Shown: positions 32,664 to 44,664 of the stretch, one piece after another
Layout of the letters: every line of letters starts with the position of its first letter
How positions within the stretch are numbered: the first letter of the stretch is position 1
DNA from: Nilaparvata lugens
Lineage: Eukaryota; Arthropoda; Insecta; Hemiptera; Delphacidae
NCBI RefSeq assembly: GCF_014356525.2
Contig: NC_052518.1
Location: 95,175,987 to 95,239,986, forward strand
Reading direction: 5' to 3'
Length of the DNA: 64,000 nucleotides
Translations under genes and position numbers: made by a program
The notes under the pieces: model-generated
Seen by the model: the letters and a program-made list of their open reading frames with translations, nothing else
Told to the model about the DNA's origin: nothing
Database searches by the model: none

Positions 32664-33785
32664 TCCTATTCCTAAGCGACAACTGTAGCCGCACTGTGTG
32701 TCAACTGAGCCTACTAGAACCAAAAAGAGCAATCTCCATTTTAGTAAATTTTTCAGTAGAGACAAATTTTCTGTTATCTTATTTGTAATAGAGTATAAGA
32801 GCTAAGTTTTTTTTATCTTTTTGTTGTAATATGTTATTAACAATTACAACAACATTTCAATGAATAAGACAGTAGAATTTTAGATTTTTATTAAATAAAA
32901 TTGGAGATTGTTCTTTCTGGTACCAAATATATTTTTATAGTGGTTATTGTCTTTTTTGGTGCCAACATACTTGGATATTGTCCTTTTTGCTCAAATCTCC
33001 ATCATTATCACAGTATTGAGTACTAGTACAACTAGTATCATTCTTACAGTATCAAATTAATATAAGTACTAGACAGGTTACCTTTGATTTTTAACAATGG
33101 TTTTTTCCACTTTTCTGTCTGGTGACCTCTTTTTCGTGCTTTTAGATGGAGACAGGGATCACTACAGTAGGTGTTTCAGAATCCATGGCTCCACTAAGTT
33201 TCACTCTTGGCTCACTTGGAAAAGTTGTAAATTTTAATATCCAATAATAATTCAACACAATTATTGAAAAACTGGAAGTCTATAATAACTTTATTTTCAA
33301 TGAAAATATTGTGATTTGATAGCTGGCATCAGACAGACAATGAATGCACCTAAAACAAAAAATAACCTCGAACTTGAACAGTTGGAACAGTGGTCACGTG
33401 ACAGCTTCCTTCCAGCTGGTTGGCTGAAATGGATTATTTGTCTCTTATGATGCCAACACTCGGTGGAGATTGTCTCTTTTTAAAAAAAAACAGCGATTTT
33501 TGAATCCAATTTAACCATGGATCTTGTATCTTTTTGTAGCATCTATTTTGAGCATTGGATGGAGCTCCTTTCTATACATAGAATGAACAAAAACATGAAA
33601 ATGCTAAAATGTTGGAGATTGCTCTTTTTGGTCCCAATAGGCTCAACTGTTACGGTACAGTTGACATATACAGAATTGGTGAAAATTATTGAAAAAGCTT
33701 AATATTTCTTTCACAAGGATAATTTGACAGTAGGTTTCATCGAGGATCCGTTGATACAGTCGTCGCTTAGGAATTGGTCCTCTCG
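32664..33785. mobile_element. TIR element with AAAAAGAGCAATCTCC motif
   Basis: Outer ends CCTATTCCTAAGCGACAACTG and CAGTCGTCGCTTAGGAATTGG. Inner arms CCAAAAAGAGCAATCTCC (32720) and GGAGATTGCTCTTTTTGG (33615) are inverted. Variants of the same 18-mer recur at about 32903, 32970 and 33466. No transposase frame. Confidence 0.75.
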
Positions 33786-34857
33786 GCTTTTCGTGAATTG
33801 AGACGTGTTTCACGACATGATATACCGCGAATTTTTGTAGCACTATTGCAATTAATGGATCAGCGCAAATTAGCAACACAAGCCGCGACACGCATGGAAC
33901 TTGGAAAGACGCCTCATCTGAGCTTTCAATCTATTTGAATGATTTTTTTAATAGATTGAAAGGAATTTGAAATTCCTATTTGAATAGATTGAAAGCAATA
34001 GACCTTTCAATCTATTTCTAATGTAAGTATTCATAATAGAGTTGCTTCCCATGTTCTTTAAATGAAGTTACTTTTACTCCCTTGAGAGTTTTTCTCATTT
34101 TTAGACTCATAAGGGCGAAAAAGTGACATTTTACTATTATGTTCCAGGGAGTAAAGTAAGAACTTTATACAGTAGATTGAGGGAAAATAAATGTTTGTGG
34201 AATATCGAATTTTAGATTGAACTCAGTCAAATGCATCAATTTCTTATGGCTTCTTATCCTTCTATTTTAGCTACTGATATATCAATATAGACAAAGGATA
34301 TTATTCTTTCAAAAATACAAGAAATGAAATTGAAGAATTACGGAATTAAGCCACTTATGTTCTATTTAATCAATAATTCGGCACAGTTCAAATTAATTTA
34401 ATCAAATAATTTTAATATTTCTCCATTTTACTTACAGTCCTATTCTTCTTTGGCTAAGCCTTATCCCAACGATTATGGGATCGACATTTCCCTCCTTCAG
34501 CCGTCTCCTCCACAAAATCCTGTCCATCTCCTCCCCGCATCACCATCCATTATCCCATAAATCAGCCTCCACCTCATCCATTTTATTTTACTCACAGTAA
34601 TTATTAATATTCGAGCAACAACTATCAGAAAGATACTTTTTATTACAAGAACAGGAGGAACAGGACAACAAGACAAAGACAAATTATTAGAGAAGAGAGA
34701 AAGAATGCATGAAAGAATGTAGCGGAAGGAGGTGACAAAGAAGTGAAAAATAACTTTCCTTTCCTTAGAAATACACTTCTGAACCAGCCCCAAACCAAAT
34801 GCATTCTCGCCAATCAATATAAATGAATCAGTAAAATCGTCGATAAATATGTAATCA
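33786..34857. other. Intergenic DNA
   Basis: Nothing coding recognised. Four copies of CTTTCAATCTATT in alternating orientation lie at 33922-34020. Confidence 0.45.
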
Positions 34858-35269
34858 AACTATAAGAAATCGAAGCCACTGCAGTCATTCTTTCCTATTA
34901 ATATTAATTGTTCATTCTCGTTTTAAATAATCAATTATATTTTATCAAGCAAGAAATTATATTTTTCAATAATTTCATAAACTATAAGAAATCGAAGCCA
35001 CTGCAGTCATTCTTTCCTATTAATATTAATTGTTCATTCTCGTTTAAAATAATCAATCATATTTTATCAAGCAAGAAATTATATTTTTCAATAATTTCAT
35101 AATTAAGATGAAATATTTTGTTAGTTATTAATTCTACATTGTTAAAAGACATCTGGCAACAGAGCAAAGCGTGGAAGAGATAGCGTTATTCTCTTTGTTG
35201 AATGATAGACAAGCATAACAATACCATTGCAAATGGAACACTGCCATTATAACGTGGACCTCACTATAG
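34858..35269. mobile_element. Truncated CTATAGTGAGGTCCACG-type element, copy 2, with a 121-bp tandem duplication
   Basis: The right end ATAACGTGGACCTCACTATAG and the preceding 350 bp match 27520-27780, but the left terminus is missing. A 121-bp block starting AAACTATAAGAAATCG is directly repeated (34858 and 34979), and most of the block belongs to the element. Confidence 0.82.
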
Positions 35270-35317
35270 TACTAGTCAAAGTCTGGTACTAGTGGTACTT
35301 TCATGTCTGTAGTAAAT

Positions 35318-35859
35318 AATCTGGTGTGGTACACTCACACAACTTTCCTTGCTCATTGAACTGTAAGCCTCATTATTAAACGAGAATAATTTAGGGGGAT
35401 AACTTAATGACATTAAAAAACTATAGGATAAAACTATTGCATTTATATTGTTTTCAGAGTACAATTTCTTTGTGTAAATTGTGAAATTTTATGATTTTTT
35501 AAAAGTCGTCAAAACAGCTGTTCCACAGATGAAATATCTCGAATATGTGTTCTTTTGAATAACTGCTCTACCTACCTACCTACCTCATGCACGAGAAGGA
35601 GGTTACAAAGTCCCTTTCTCAAGGATAAGGTGGACCCCCTGTTAGTTTCCCAGGAAGGAGAATCATATCTTATGAGTGTTCATACATGTACTAATCTGCC
35701 AAAGTGTAAACTCTCCCATAATAACCACTGGTATTATTACTTTCCTTGCCCTATTACCATAGGTAAGGAGAGTATTGCTTTCCAAAAAAATTAAGGTACC
35801 CTAATTTCAAGTTTTCTATACGTTTCAAGGTCCCCTGAGTTTAAAAATTTTTGGGTGTT

Positions 35860-35927
<68 letters not shown>

Positions 35928-36690
35928 TGTGAACACGATAACTCCATTCCTAATAAACCGATTGACTTGAAATTTTAAACTTGAGGTCCTTATACCATGA
36001 GGATCCGACAATATGAAATTCAAGATAGCGGAAAAATGGCGGATACTAAAACCCATGTTTTTCACGGTTCTCTCGAAAACGGCTCTTACGATTTTCTTCA
36101 AACTCATACCTTGGATAGCTATCAACTGACATGAGTCACATTTCTGGGAAAATTGCAGGAGCTCCGTAATATTCTTGAGAAAAATGGAGAAGCTCTGTAA
36201 TATTCTTGAGAAAAATGGATTTTGTTGAATTTCTATCAAGATTTTCTCAAAAATAACTTGACCAATTTTTTTTCAAATTCATACCCTGTATTATTCATTA
36301 ACTTTATCCACTGGCATTCCCTTCCTGGATTCTCCTTCCTGGGAAACTAACAGGGGGTCCACCCGATCCTTGAGAAAGGGACTTTGTAACCTCCTTCTCG
36401 TGCATGAGGTGGGTAGGTGGAGCAGTTTATTCAAAAGAACACATAGTCGAGATATTTTATCTGTAGAACAGCTGTTTTGACGGCTTTTAAAAATCATCCA
36501 ATTTCACAATAATTTACACAAAGGAAAATGTACTCTGAAAACAATTATATTATACAATAGTATGATCGTAGTTTTATATCATATTTAGCCGCCAATCGTC
36601 ATTATTCCCTAAATTATTCTCGTCTAAGAATGAGGCTTACAGTTCAATGATCAAGGAAAGTTGTGTGAGTGTACCACACCAGATTTTTTT
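35318..36690. mobile_element. GGTGTGGTACACTCACAC-type foldback element, copy 1
   Basis: Outer ends AATCTGGTGTGGTACACTC and GAGTGTACCACACCAGATT. The arms include CTCATGCACGAGAAGGAGGT (35585) against ACCTCCTTCTCGTGCATGAG (36388). The hinge region carries a (GT)n microsatellite at 35862-35928. Copies with only one such arm are at 47697-48607 and 55605-56457. Confidence 0.88.
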
Positions 36691-36912
36691 ATGCTGCTGG
36701 ATAGAAATTCATTAGGAAGTAGGATTTTCCCTGTTCAACAAGTGATTTCAAGCCGATCGAAGAGAGATGCACTGCTACGGACTGAAGGTCGGTTCTAATC
36801 GATGAACTAAGTATTTTGACTGAGCGATGAGTGCTCACTACTTATGGATGGTGTGTTGTCTATTCACTGTGGCAACCAACACCCCTTAAGGGTAACAACT
36901 GGCCTTATTCCA

Positions 36913-37137
36913 TCAGTCGTACTTGCACTCTACTCACGGTTGGCCGAACGTGTCTCCAATTAAACAATAATTAATCACTGAGCTCATACACGTGCTAACT
37001 TTCTACCAATTATTGTCAACTTCTCCCCAAATAATCAAAGAACAGACCGTGGCTAATCAACATCATTCAAGGATAAGAAATATCATTCAAGGACTACCAT
37101 CAAGGAACAACTATTTTGAAGAAACTTTTCTAATCAG
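36913..37137 (+). promoter_or_regulatory. Candidate promoter and non-coding first exon
   Basis: TCAGTC at 36913-36918 fits the insect initiator, a GGTTGG sequence lies about 25 nt downstream, and the segment ends at a strong donor, AATCAG/GTGAGT (37138). Base composition is less AT-rich than the surroundings. No coding partner was found in the window, so this is a prediction only. Confidence 0.25.
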
Positions 37138-37359
37138 GTGAGTTGGACTGATTTTTCTTTGAATGCATGGTTCAGGATAGTTACCGAAAAAAGGATGCTG
37201 AAAACTATAATCTCCTTAAGTTCAGGTACCGTAACAGAGAGGAGCGTGGAATTCGCGCGCATACCTGAAATCACACTTCACAACAGGAAATTAGTAATCC
37301 TCATTATGTTGAATGCAAAGTATTTCACTATTCAAAACAAAGCTCCTATTCCACGTGAA

Positions 37360-38000
37360 TATACTTTATCTCTGGTATTTCTTACTGAAAACTTGTCAAC
37401 AAGAAAATAAAAACTGTCTTGTATCTCAGACTATATGTAAAGTAAAGTTTTATATACTGTTATAATGTAATTATAATTTTTAGGAATAAAATGAAAATAT
37501 TATTTTATGAAAAGGGTGGAGAATATGTCAAAATCAAATTTTCAAGCTTCACTTTATTATTCAGTTTTAAACATGAACCAAAAAGTTGAAACTTAAATCA
37601 AATTTATAGAATGTTGAAACTGCTTCAATCAAATTTATAGAATGTTTCAGAAGCATTTTACTATTCCCTTATATGTTGGCCACATTCACATATAGGACTA
37701 AAAATGTGAAAAACTTAAATCCTTCTCCTCTTAACAGTATGTGAAATGTGAATTATTAGCCTATAAATAGAGGCTATATTTCTTAATTTGCTATGTGGAT
37801 GTGACTTGACTTTCCAAAACTGTGAATATCTGTCTTTTAATTATAACTCTTACGTATTTTTTACTTTGTTTTTTAATAACTTCTACATATTCTACCTAGC
37901 CCAAGTATTTCTTGAAAAATACATTTTAATATGAGAGTGTTAATAATTTACATTTAATTATATACGGTACGTATGGTAGTGCTGAGAACTACCATATTTT
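37360..38000 (+). repeat. Dispersed 0.64-kb repeat, copy 1
   Basis: From TTTATCTCTGGTATTT to TATGGTAGTGCTGAGAACTA it parallels 53257-53897 in the same orientation with many small differences. No reading frame or terminal repeats identify its class. Confidence 0.75.
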
Positions 38001-39892
38001 AATACACATACAAATAAGAACTGCACATTACTCGTATTCACATAATTATTATATTCGTACTCGTGTAGTGGCGCCAACATATATTTTCAAGGTGCGTGTT
38101 ATTTGGGGAAGAATAACTTTAGTGGTTGTCAATAGCTCAAACTGTTTATATACTCGAGGGAGATTAGCAGTTAACCAAGTAAGTTATATCCCTTGATATT
38201 GATCTAGGGCGCAGGATTGGCGAAGCGTCATACATCACTTTTTCTACAACATTTTTCAATGTCCTTACAACACCAATTATTTTTTTATCCTGAAAGTTTC
38301 TCTATAATTAATATAAATAAGCAATTGAAAGAATAAATTATCTCCTCAATTAAGGGAATTACACTAAATGAATGACTATACTATAATAATATTAATAACT
38401 TTGTCATTTCATTTATTGCAGTTACTGCCCTGCTACCAAATTTTATCCAATTGGTTTGATAGCTTTCACTCATCACCTAAAGAAAGTTATCGGTTCCAAA
38501 TATGATAATATCTTGATAAATCATGAATGGATCTAATGCCTATGAATAAGAAATCCAGTTCAGAGCAAATCAAATCATAATTTTCAAAATGATTCAAAAA
38601 TTTCAGTTTACACCAGAACAAAAAATCATACATGGATCGAACATAGATTGAACATGATTGAGGTTACAAATATGTTTGATATGTCCATCAAAATAGATTC
38701 AAAAGCTTTCAAAAAAACTCAGAAATTATTGTTTCAAATCATGATCAAAATACACAACTTATAAATTAATTGTACTTATCCTTAGTTTACAGGTTTCAAG
38801 GCAGGCTAAAGGCTTTCAACATTAAACGAAAATTTTAACACAAAATGAAAAGAAAAATTGAAATCTACATTTCACATATGTTCAATAACATCAATAAACT
38901 TTATAAAAACATTCAGATCACAAATAAAACATCTTAAATATCAATTATTTAGAAAAACTTTCAACAGCAGACAAACACTCCTAACATTAGCCAGCCTTTA
39001 ACAATTTTGATAGAAACGCCTGAGCGAAGTACCTGAAGTAAATGCCTAGAGCTTCAAAGCAAGACACGTCATCGATTGCCAACTAATAAAGAATACAAGT
39101 TTACAAACATTATATCTATTGTTTTCAATAAAACTTAATTTTTAAAGTTATTTCAAATTTATTTAACCTTTATGTTGTTTATAATTATCTGTTAATTCAG
39201 AAATAGAACTTTGTTACAGTAGGATGTTAAACACAAGTGTATCTGATAAATTTCCAGTGAAAAGTTAAGTCCACATAATCGATTACACTGATATTTGCTA
39301 TCTAGTTTTATCAATATTTTGAATATCAAATTGAAGATTCGATTTAAATCGAGAAAATGTAATATTACATTACCTATTCATTTTCCTTCTAGACCTCAAA
39401 TACGGTATATTTTATATATTTATTTTCTCAGATTCATTATTCTGTGATTCTTTATTTTTTCAACCACAAATATAATTATTGTAATATTTATCTTCTTGGC
39501 CACATAATGTAACTCATCATTCAGTGAATATTACTTCTATTCATTTTTGAATTGTAATTTGCCAAGTTTTTTGTGAGAGGAATCAATAAATTACATTTCA
39601 TTTCAAATTTTGATACTTCAAATTACTCTTTTCATTTTTATTTATTTCTCCTTTCATATGTATTCTCATTCTTGTTCCATCTATTTATTTCTTTATTGGA
39701 ATTTTTTTATTGAAAATTGATATAGATACTCGCTGTCAGCACTCAAACCTCGGTTTTGCGGGCAGCGCAAAATATGTTATTTTGATTGATAAAGTTTTTT
39801 TGTGTATATTTGAATATTGATCAATGTGTTTTTTCAACTTTGTATTAAAGATTATTATTTTTATTATGGCGAAATAAATTTGATTTGAATTT
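38001..39892. other. Intergenic DNA
   Basis: AT-rich; I see no gene, tRNA or clear repeat here. Confidence 0.4.
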
Positions 39893-40199
39893 ACCGCCGT
39901 GAAGCTGGCCCCAACATATCGAGCCCAGAATTTGAAACATATGCCAATATTTAGGGCTTTTTTGGGCTTCCAGAATATCCAAGTTTCAATTTTTGGGCTC
40001 AACCGGAAATGAGGTTTATAAGGGTTTATATATTGGCGGGCCAGCTTCACGGTTAGCCCGCGACCATCACCGATCTTGAAGATGAAGGTGTCATTTGATA
40101 GAGTGAATTTTTGGCTTCCATTCTATACCATTTTTAAATTTTGGGCTCAATAATAAATTACGCTGCGGGAGGAGGAAAAACGTTATGGGCCGGTGGTGG

Positions 40200-40760
40200 G
40201 GGGGTTAATGTATTAAACCAGGTCCCTTGTCGCCCCCAGCGAAAGTGTATTCCAGAAAAATTTGATAAGAATCGATGGAACAAGTCTTCAGCTATCATAT
40301 GATACCACTCTCAAATTTTGAGCTCGATAATCACACCGTCAGCGGGGGGGGAAGGGTCTACAGCTATCATATGATACCACTTTCAAATTTTGGGCTCGAT
40401 AATCACGCCGTCAGCGAAGGGAAAGGGTTGTAGGTAACCAGGTTCCTTGCCGCCCCCAGGGAAAGTGTATTCGAGAAAAATTTGATAAAAATCGATGGAA
40501 CAAGTGTTCAGCTATCATATGATACCACTTTCAATTTTTGGGCTCGATAAACACGCCCTCAGCGGGGGGAAGGGGGAAGGGTTGTAGGTAACCAGGTCAC
40601 TTGCCGCCCCCAGGGAAGAGTGTATTCGAGAAAAATTCGATTGGAATCAATGTAACAGGTCTACAGCTATCATATGATACCAGTTTCAAATTTTGGGCTC
40701 GATAATCACGCCGTCAGCGGAGGGAAAGGGTTGTAGGTAACCAGGTACCTTGTTGCCCCC
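40200..40760 (+). repeat. Left-arm tandem units of the foldback element
   Basis: About four units; the GCTATCATAT marker falls at 40291, 40363, 40511 and 40666. The first interval is short (72 bp), showing a partial unit. Spacer GTAGGTAACCAGGT..TTGCCGCCCCCAGG is shared. Confidence 0.9.
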
Positions 40761-40786
40761 AGGGAAGAAGTTTTTCAAAAGTATGT

Positions 40787-41073
40787 GAAACTAGGTATGA
40801 AGAAACTCGTCAAAAATATGATACCAAGTTGTGAAAAGCTGAAATATCATTGAATAATCATTTTTAAACAAACTAACAAAGTTATGAAAAATTTATCCAA
40901 TTTGTTGTTAGTTTATAATCAAAATTAAATAATATCCAACCTTTCGACATGGATATTCAACTAATTTTTGAGTTCTCATTTTATTTTTGTTAAAAAATTA
41001 TTATTCAATGATATTTTAGCTTTTCTGAGCTTGTCATCATATTTTTGACGAGTTTCTTAATACCTATATCCAA
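40787..41073. mobile_element. Palindromic MITE in the foldback core
   Basis: AGAAACTCGTCAAAAATATGA (40800) pairs with TCATATTTTTGACGAGTTTCT (41037), and TGAAATATCATTGAATAAT with ATTATTCAATGATATTTTA, on either side of a 70-bp hinge. Confidence 0.88.
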
Positions 41074-41685
41074 TCAGGTATATCTTATATGATACAGTTC
41101 TTGAGTAATTAACATTTATTTTGTATACTCTTGTATATTCTTGTCATTGAGTATATACCTAACTGGATGAATACTTCTTGTACAATTCAATTCATATTCC
41201 ATATAATTCAATAATATTCTAGTAATTTGAATTAGAATAAAATATTATATGAGGAACTGTCATAAGGCTGTTGGAGAATGTTTATTGTAGAATGTAGTAA
41301 CTGTTGGTGGCATTCAACGTTTTAATTCAAGTTCAGTATACTTTCTTGTGCATATCATTTATCATTGTCATATACTGTACGATAGGTATGGATTGAAACT
41401 TGGAATAAATTTAAATGATAGGCGGTGTATTTAAAAATAATAATAGGCGGTGTTTGGCAAAGATGAATTCCAAACAATATTGTGATTGTGATGTCGAAAT
41501 GCAATAAACCTTAGCTGCAATAAACTTGTAGATCTGGGAATTTTTTCATTCTCTAATTCTAGTATATCAACCTCCTGCATACGTTATTCAGCTGTAGGTC
41601 GGTCAGAATAAATAAAATTTTAAACGGCCGCCATTGTGTGTATGAATTCGAAAAATTGTCATAATTTATTCTTTTGTAGCTCTAT

Positions 41686-41906
41686 CTATAGTGAGGTCCA
41701 CGTTATAATGGCAGTGGATAAAGATGGGAGATTAACGTTGCCTATTCTCTGCCTCAATTAATTATATATCTACATAGTCAAAAACATAATTGGCATCGTG
41801 GTGGAACTAGAAAATGATAGTACTACCTGCTTTGTCGAATGATAGACGAGGGTAGCAACACCAAAGTTAATCAAATACTGTCATTATAAAGTGGACCTCA
41901 CTATAG
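41686..41906. mobile_element. CTATAGTGAGGTCCACG-type MITE, copy 3 (221 bp)
   Basis: Complete short form: left CTATAGTGAGGTCCACGTTA, right ATAAAGTGGACCTCACTATAG. It lies in the foldback core, directly before the GIY-YIG fragment. Confidence 0.9.
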
Positions 41907-41908
41907 TC

Positions 41909-42140
41909 ACAAATCATTGTGCAAAATTTTACATTGGTCAGACACATAAATGTTTTCAAAATAGGTTGAACATATTCAGGCTTTAAAATAAAAAAAAAAC
42001 TACTCAAAAATCGGCTTTTACTGAACATTTAATTGAAACTAATCATAGTTATATCGATATAAATTCTAATATGACAATTTTGGTAATGCAAGTAATAAAT
42101 TGAATGTAAAAGAAGAATTTTTATCTATAAAACTGCAAAA
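41909..42140 (+). pseudogene. Penelope-like GIY-YIG endonuclease fragment
   Basis: Conceptual reading CAKFYIGQTHKCFQNRLN, stop, then SAFTEHLIETNHSYIDINSN MTILV, followed by more stops. KFYIGQT matches the second half of the GIY-YIG motif, and the F.EHL.E..HS..DI..NM.IL pattern is the usual C-terminal part in Penelope-like elements. It is a non-functional relic; its reverse transcriptase is absent. Confidence 0.7.
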
Positions 42141-42239
42141 TTAAATAGGAATAAATTGATAAAATAATATAATTCAATTTGACTAAAATAATCCCGTTTT
42201 TGATGAGTTTTGTTGATCCCAATTTTGAATCCCAAAATT

Positions 42240-43580
42240 TGAAAATGGTATAATATGATAGCTGTAGACTTGTTACATCGATTTCCATCAAATTTTTATG
42301 GAATACACCTTCCCTGGGGGCAGCAAGGGATCTGGTTACCTACAACCCTTCCTCCTGCTGACGGCGTGATTATCGAGCCCGAAATTTGAAAGCGGTATCA
42401 TATGATAGCTGTAGACCTGTTACATTGATTGCAATCAAATTTTTCTCGAATACACCTTTCCTGGGGGCGGCAAGATACCTGGTTACTTACAAACCTTCCC
42501 CCGATGACGGCGTAATTGTCGAGCCCAAAATTTTAAAATGGTATCATATGATAGCTGAGGGATTGTTTCATCGATTTTCATCAAGTTTTTCTGGAATTCA
42601 CCTTTCCTGGGGGCGGCAAGGGACTAGGTTACCTACAGCTCTTCCAGTCACTGAAAGCGTAATTATCGAGCCCAAAATTTGAAAGTGGTATAATATAATA
42701 GCTGTAGACTTGTTACATCGATTTCCATAAAATGTTTATTGAATACATCTTCCCTGGGGGCGGCAAGGGACCTGGTTACCTATAACTCTTCCCTACCACT
42801 GACGGCGTGATTATTGAGCCCAAAAATTGAAAGTGGTATCATATGACAGCTGTGGACTTGTTCCATCGATTTCCGTCAAATTATTATAAAATACAACTTC
42901 CCTGGGGGCGGCAAGTGACCTGGTTACCTACAACCCTTCCACTTCGCTGAGGGCGTGATTATTGAGCCCAAAATTTGCAAGTGATATCATATGATAGCAA
43001 TAATACAAAAAGTATAAACCTGTTACATTGATTCCAATCAAATTTTTCTCGGATACACTCTTCCTGGGGGCGGCAAGTGACCTGCTTACCTACAACCCTT
43101 CCCCCCCGCTGACGGCGTGTTGTTTGTCAATCCCAAAAATTAAAAGTGGTATCACATGATAGCTGTAGACTTGCTCCATCGATTTTTATCAAATTCCTCT
43201 GGAATACACTTTCCCTGGGGGCGGCAAGGGACCTGGTTACCTACAACCCTTTCACTCCGCTGACGGCGTGATTATCGAGCCCAAAATTTGAAAGTGGTAT
43301 CATATGATAGCTATAGACCTGTTACATCGATTCCAATTAAATTTTTTCGAATACACTCTTCTTGGTGGCGGCAAGGTACCTGGTTACCTACAACCCTTCC
43401 CCCCCGCTGACGGCGTGATTATCGAGCCCAACATTTGAAAGTGGTATCATATGATAGCTGAAGACTTATTCCATCGATTCTTATCAAATTTTTCTGGAAT
43501 TCACTCTCGCTGGGGGCGACAAGGGACCTGGTTTAATACATTAACCCCCCCACCCCCGGCCTATAACGTTTTTCCTCCGC
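42240..43580 (-). repeat. Right-arm tandem units of the foldback element
   Basis: About nine units; the GTATCATATGATAGCT marker (some variants) falls near 42245, 42395, 42541, 42688, 42836, 42985, 43150, 43298 and 43446, mostly 146-150 bp apart. One interval is longer because of a short insertion near 43000. Orientation is opposite to the left arm. Confidence 0.92.
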
Positions 43581-44664
43581 CCGCAGCGTAATTATTTAGC
43601 CCAGAGTTTAAAAATGGTATAGAATGAAAGCCCAAAGTTCGCTCTATCGAATGACATATTTATCTTCAAGATCGGTGATGGTCGCGGGCTAACCGTGAAG
43701 CTGGCCCGCCGAATTTGAAAACTTTCGAAGTCTCTCACGGTCGTATTTTTTATTTTACGCAGCGTAATTTATTATTGAGCCCAAAATTTGAAAATGGTAT
43801 AGAATGGAAGCCCAAAATTCACTCTATCAAATGACACCTTCATCTTTAAGATCGGTGATGGTGGCGGGCTAACCGTGAAGCTGGCCTGCCAATATATAAA
43901 CCCTCATAAACCCCATTTCCGGTTGAGCCCAAAAATTGAAACTTGGATATTCTGGAAGCCCAAAAAAAGCTCTAAATATTGGCATATGTTTCAAATTTTG
44001 GGCTCGATATGGTGGGGCCAGCTTCACGGCGGTTTTGGATTTGTGGGAAAGTGATTCCAGCTTCAGTAAGAAGAGAAGAGGTAGTTTATATAGTCACTGT
44101 AGCAGCCAGATCCATCTAGCGAGAGTTTGTATAACTACATTAAGCTTTTCTCTACTCAAATCCTCGTCTGAGCATATTTAAATCCCTTCATTTACTAGGA
44201 AACACGCCTTCTTTTTGGTAATAGATTAGGTCGTATAAATCTTTGAGCTTCAGATTTTGTGAATTATTATCCCAAAACTTCCAAATGTTCATATATATTC
44301 CACATTCATTGAACTCTAATGCTAGCTCTCGCTGCAATACTGTGGGAAATGTGAGTGCAGTCTGGTTTAAGTCCAGACTTTCTCTGTATGATGATCCTGC
44401 TCAATTTAACATGTATGTTAACATTTTTTGAAGAATCAGCTTAGCTAATAAGCTGATTCAATAACGTTTACTAATTGAGCTTATTGTTATTGATGGTGAT
44501 CGGTATTGGTTGGAGAAGTATCGATATATATCAGTTATCGATGTTTTGTCCCTCAGATATCGCTATCCATTAAATATAGGTTGAAAATTATCGATCTATC
44601 GGCTTTTATTTGACACTATACAGTGGTAAGCTGTGTAAATAATTTTGTCTGAAATCACAGTAGG

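Larger units (their letters stand above)
39893..44033. mobile_element. 4.1-kb foldback (MULE/FB-like) element with tandem-repeat arms
   Basis: Termini ACCGCCGTGAAGCTGGCCCC and GGGGCCAGCTTCACGGCGGT are inverted, and TTTGAATTT / TTTGGATTT flank them, a 9-bp target duplication with one mismatch. The outer arm parts (39893-40200 and 43590-44033) are inverted copies; the right one carries an extra duplication of the CGGTGATGGT region. Inside, units of about 148 bp built around GCTATCATATGATACCA and GGGCTCGATAATCACGCCGTC repeat about four times at 40200-40760. They repeat about nine times inverted at 42240-43580. The core (40770-42180) has no transposase. Family knowledge: Drosophila FB elements share tandem-repeat inverted arms and 9-bp duplications and are related to Mutator-like transposons. 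Confidence 0.9.

Noticed and set aside
35841..36239. 132-codon minus-strand frame ending in a THTHTH run
   Set aside because: The histidine/threonine run is the (GT)n microsatellite and the rest is transposon DNA.
38071..38081. GTGGCGCCAAC word resembling a retroviral-type tRNA primer site
   Set aside because: There are no flanking LTRs and no gag/pol frame nearby; a single short match is not enough.
42386..42682. 98-codon plus-strand frame in the foldback right arm
   Set aside because: It is a translation of the 148-bp tandem units, with no family resemblance.
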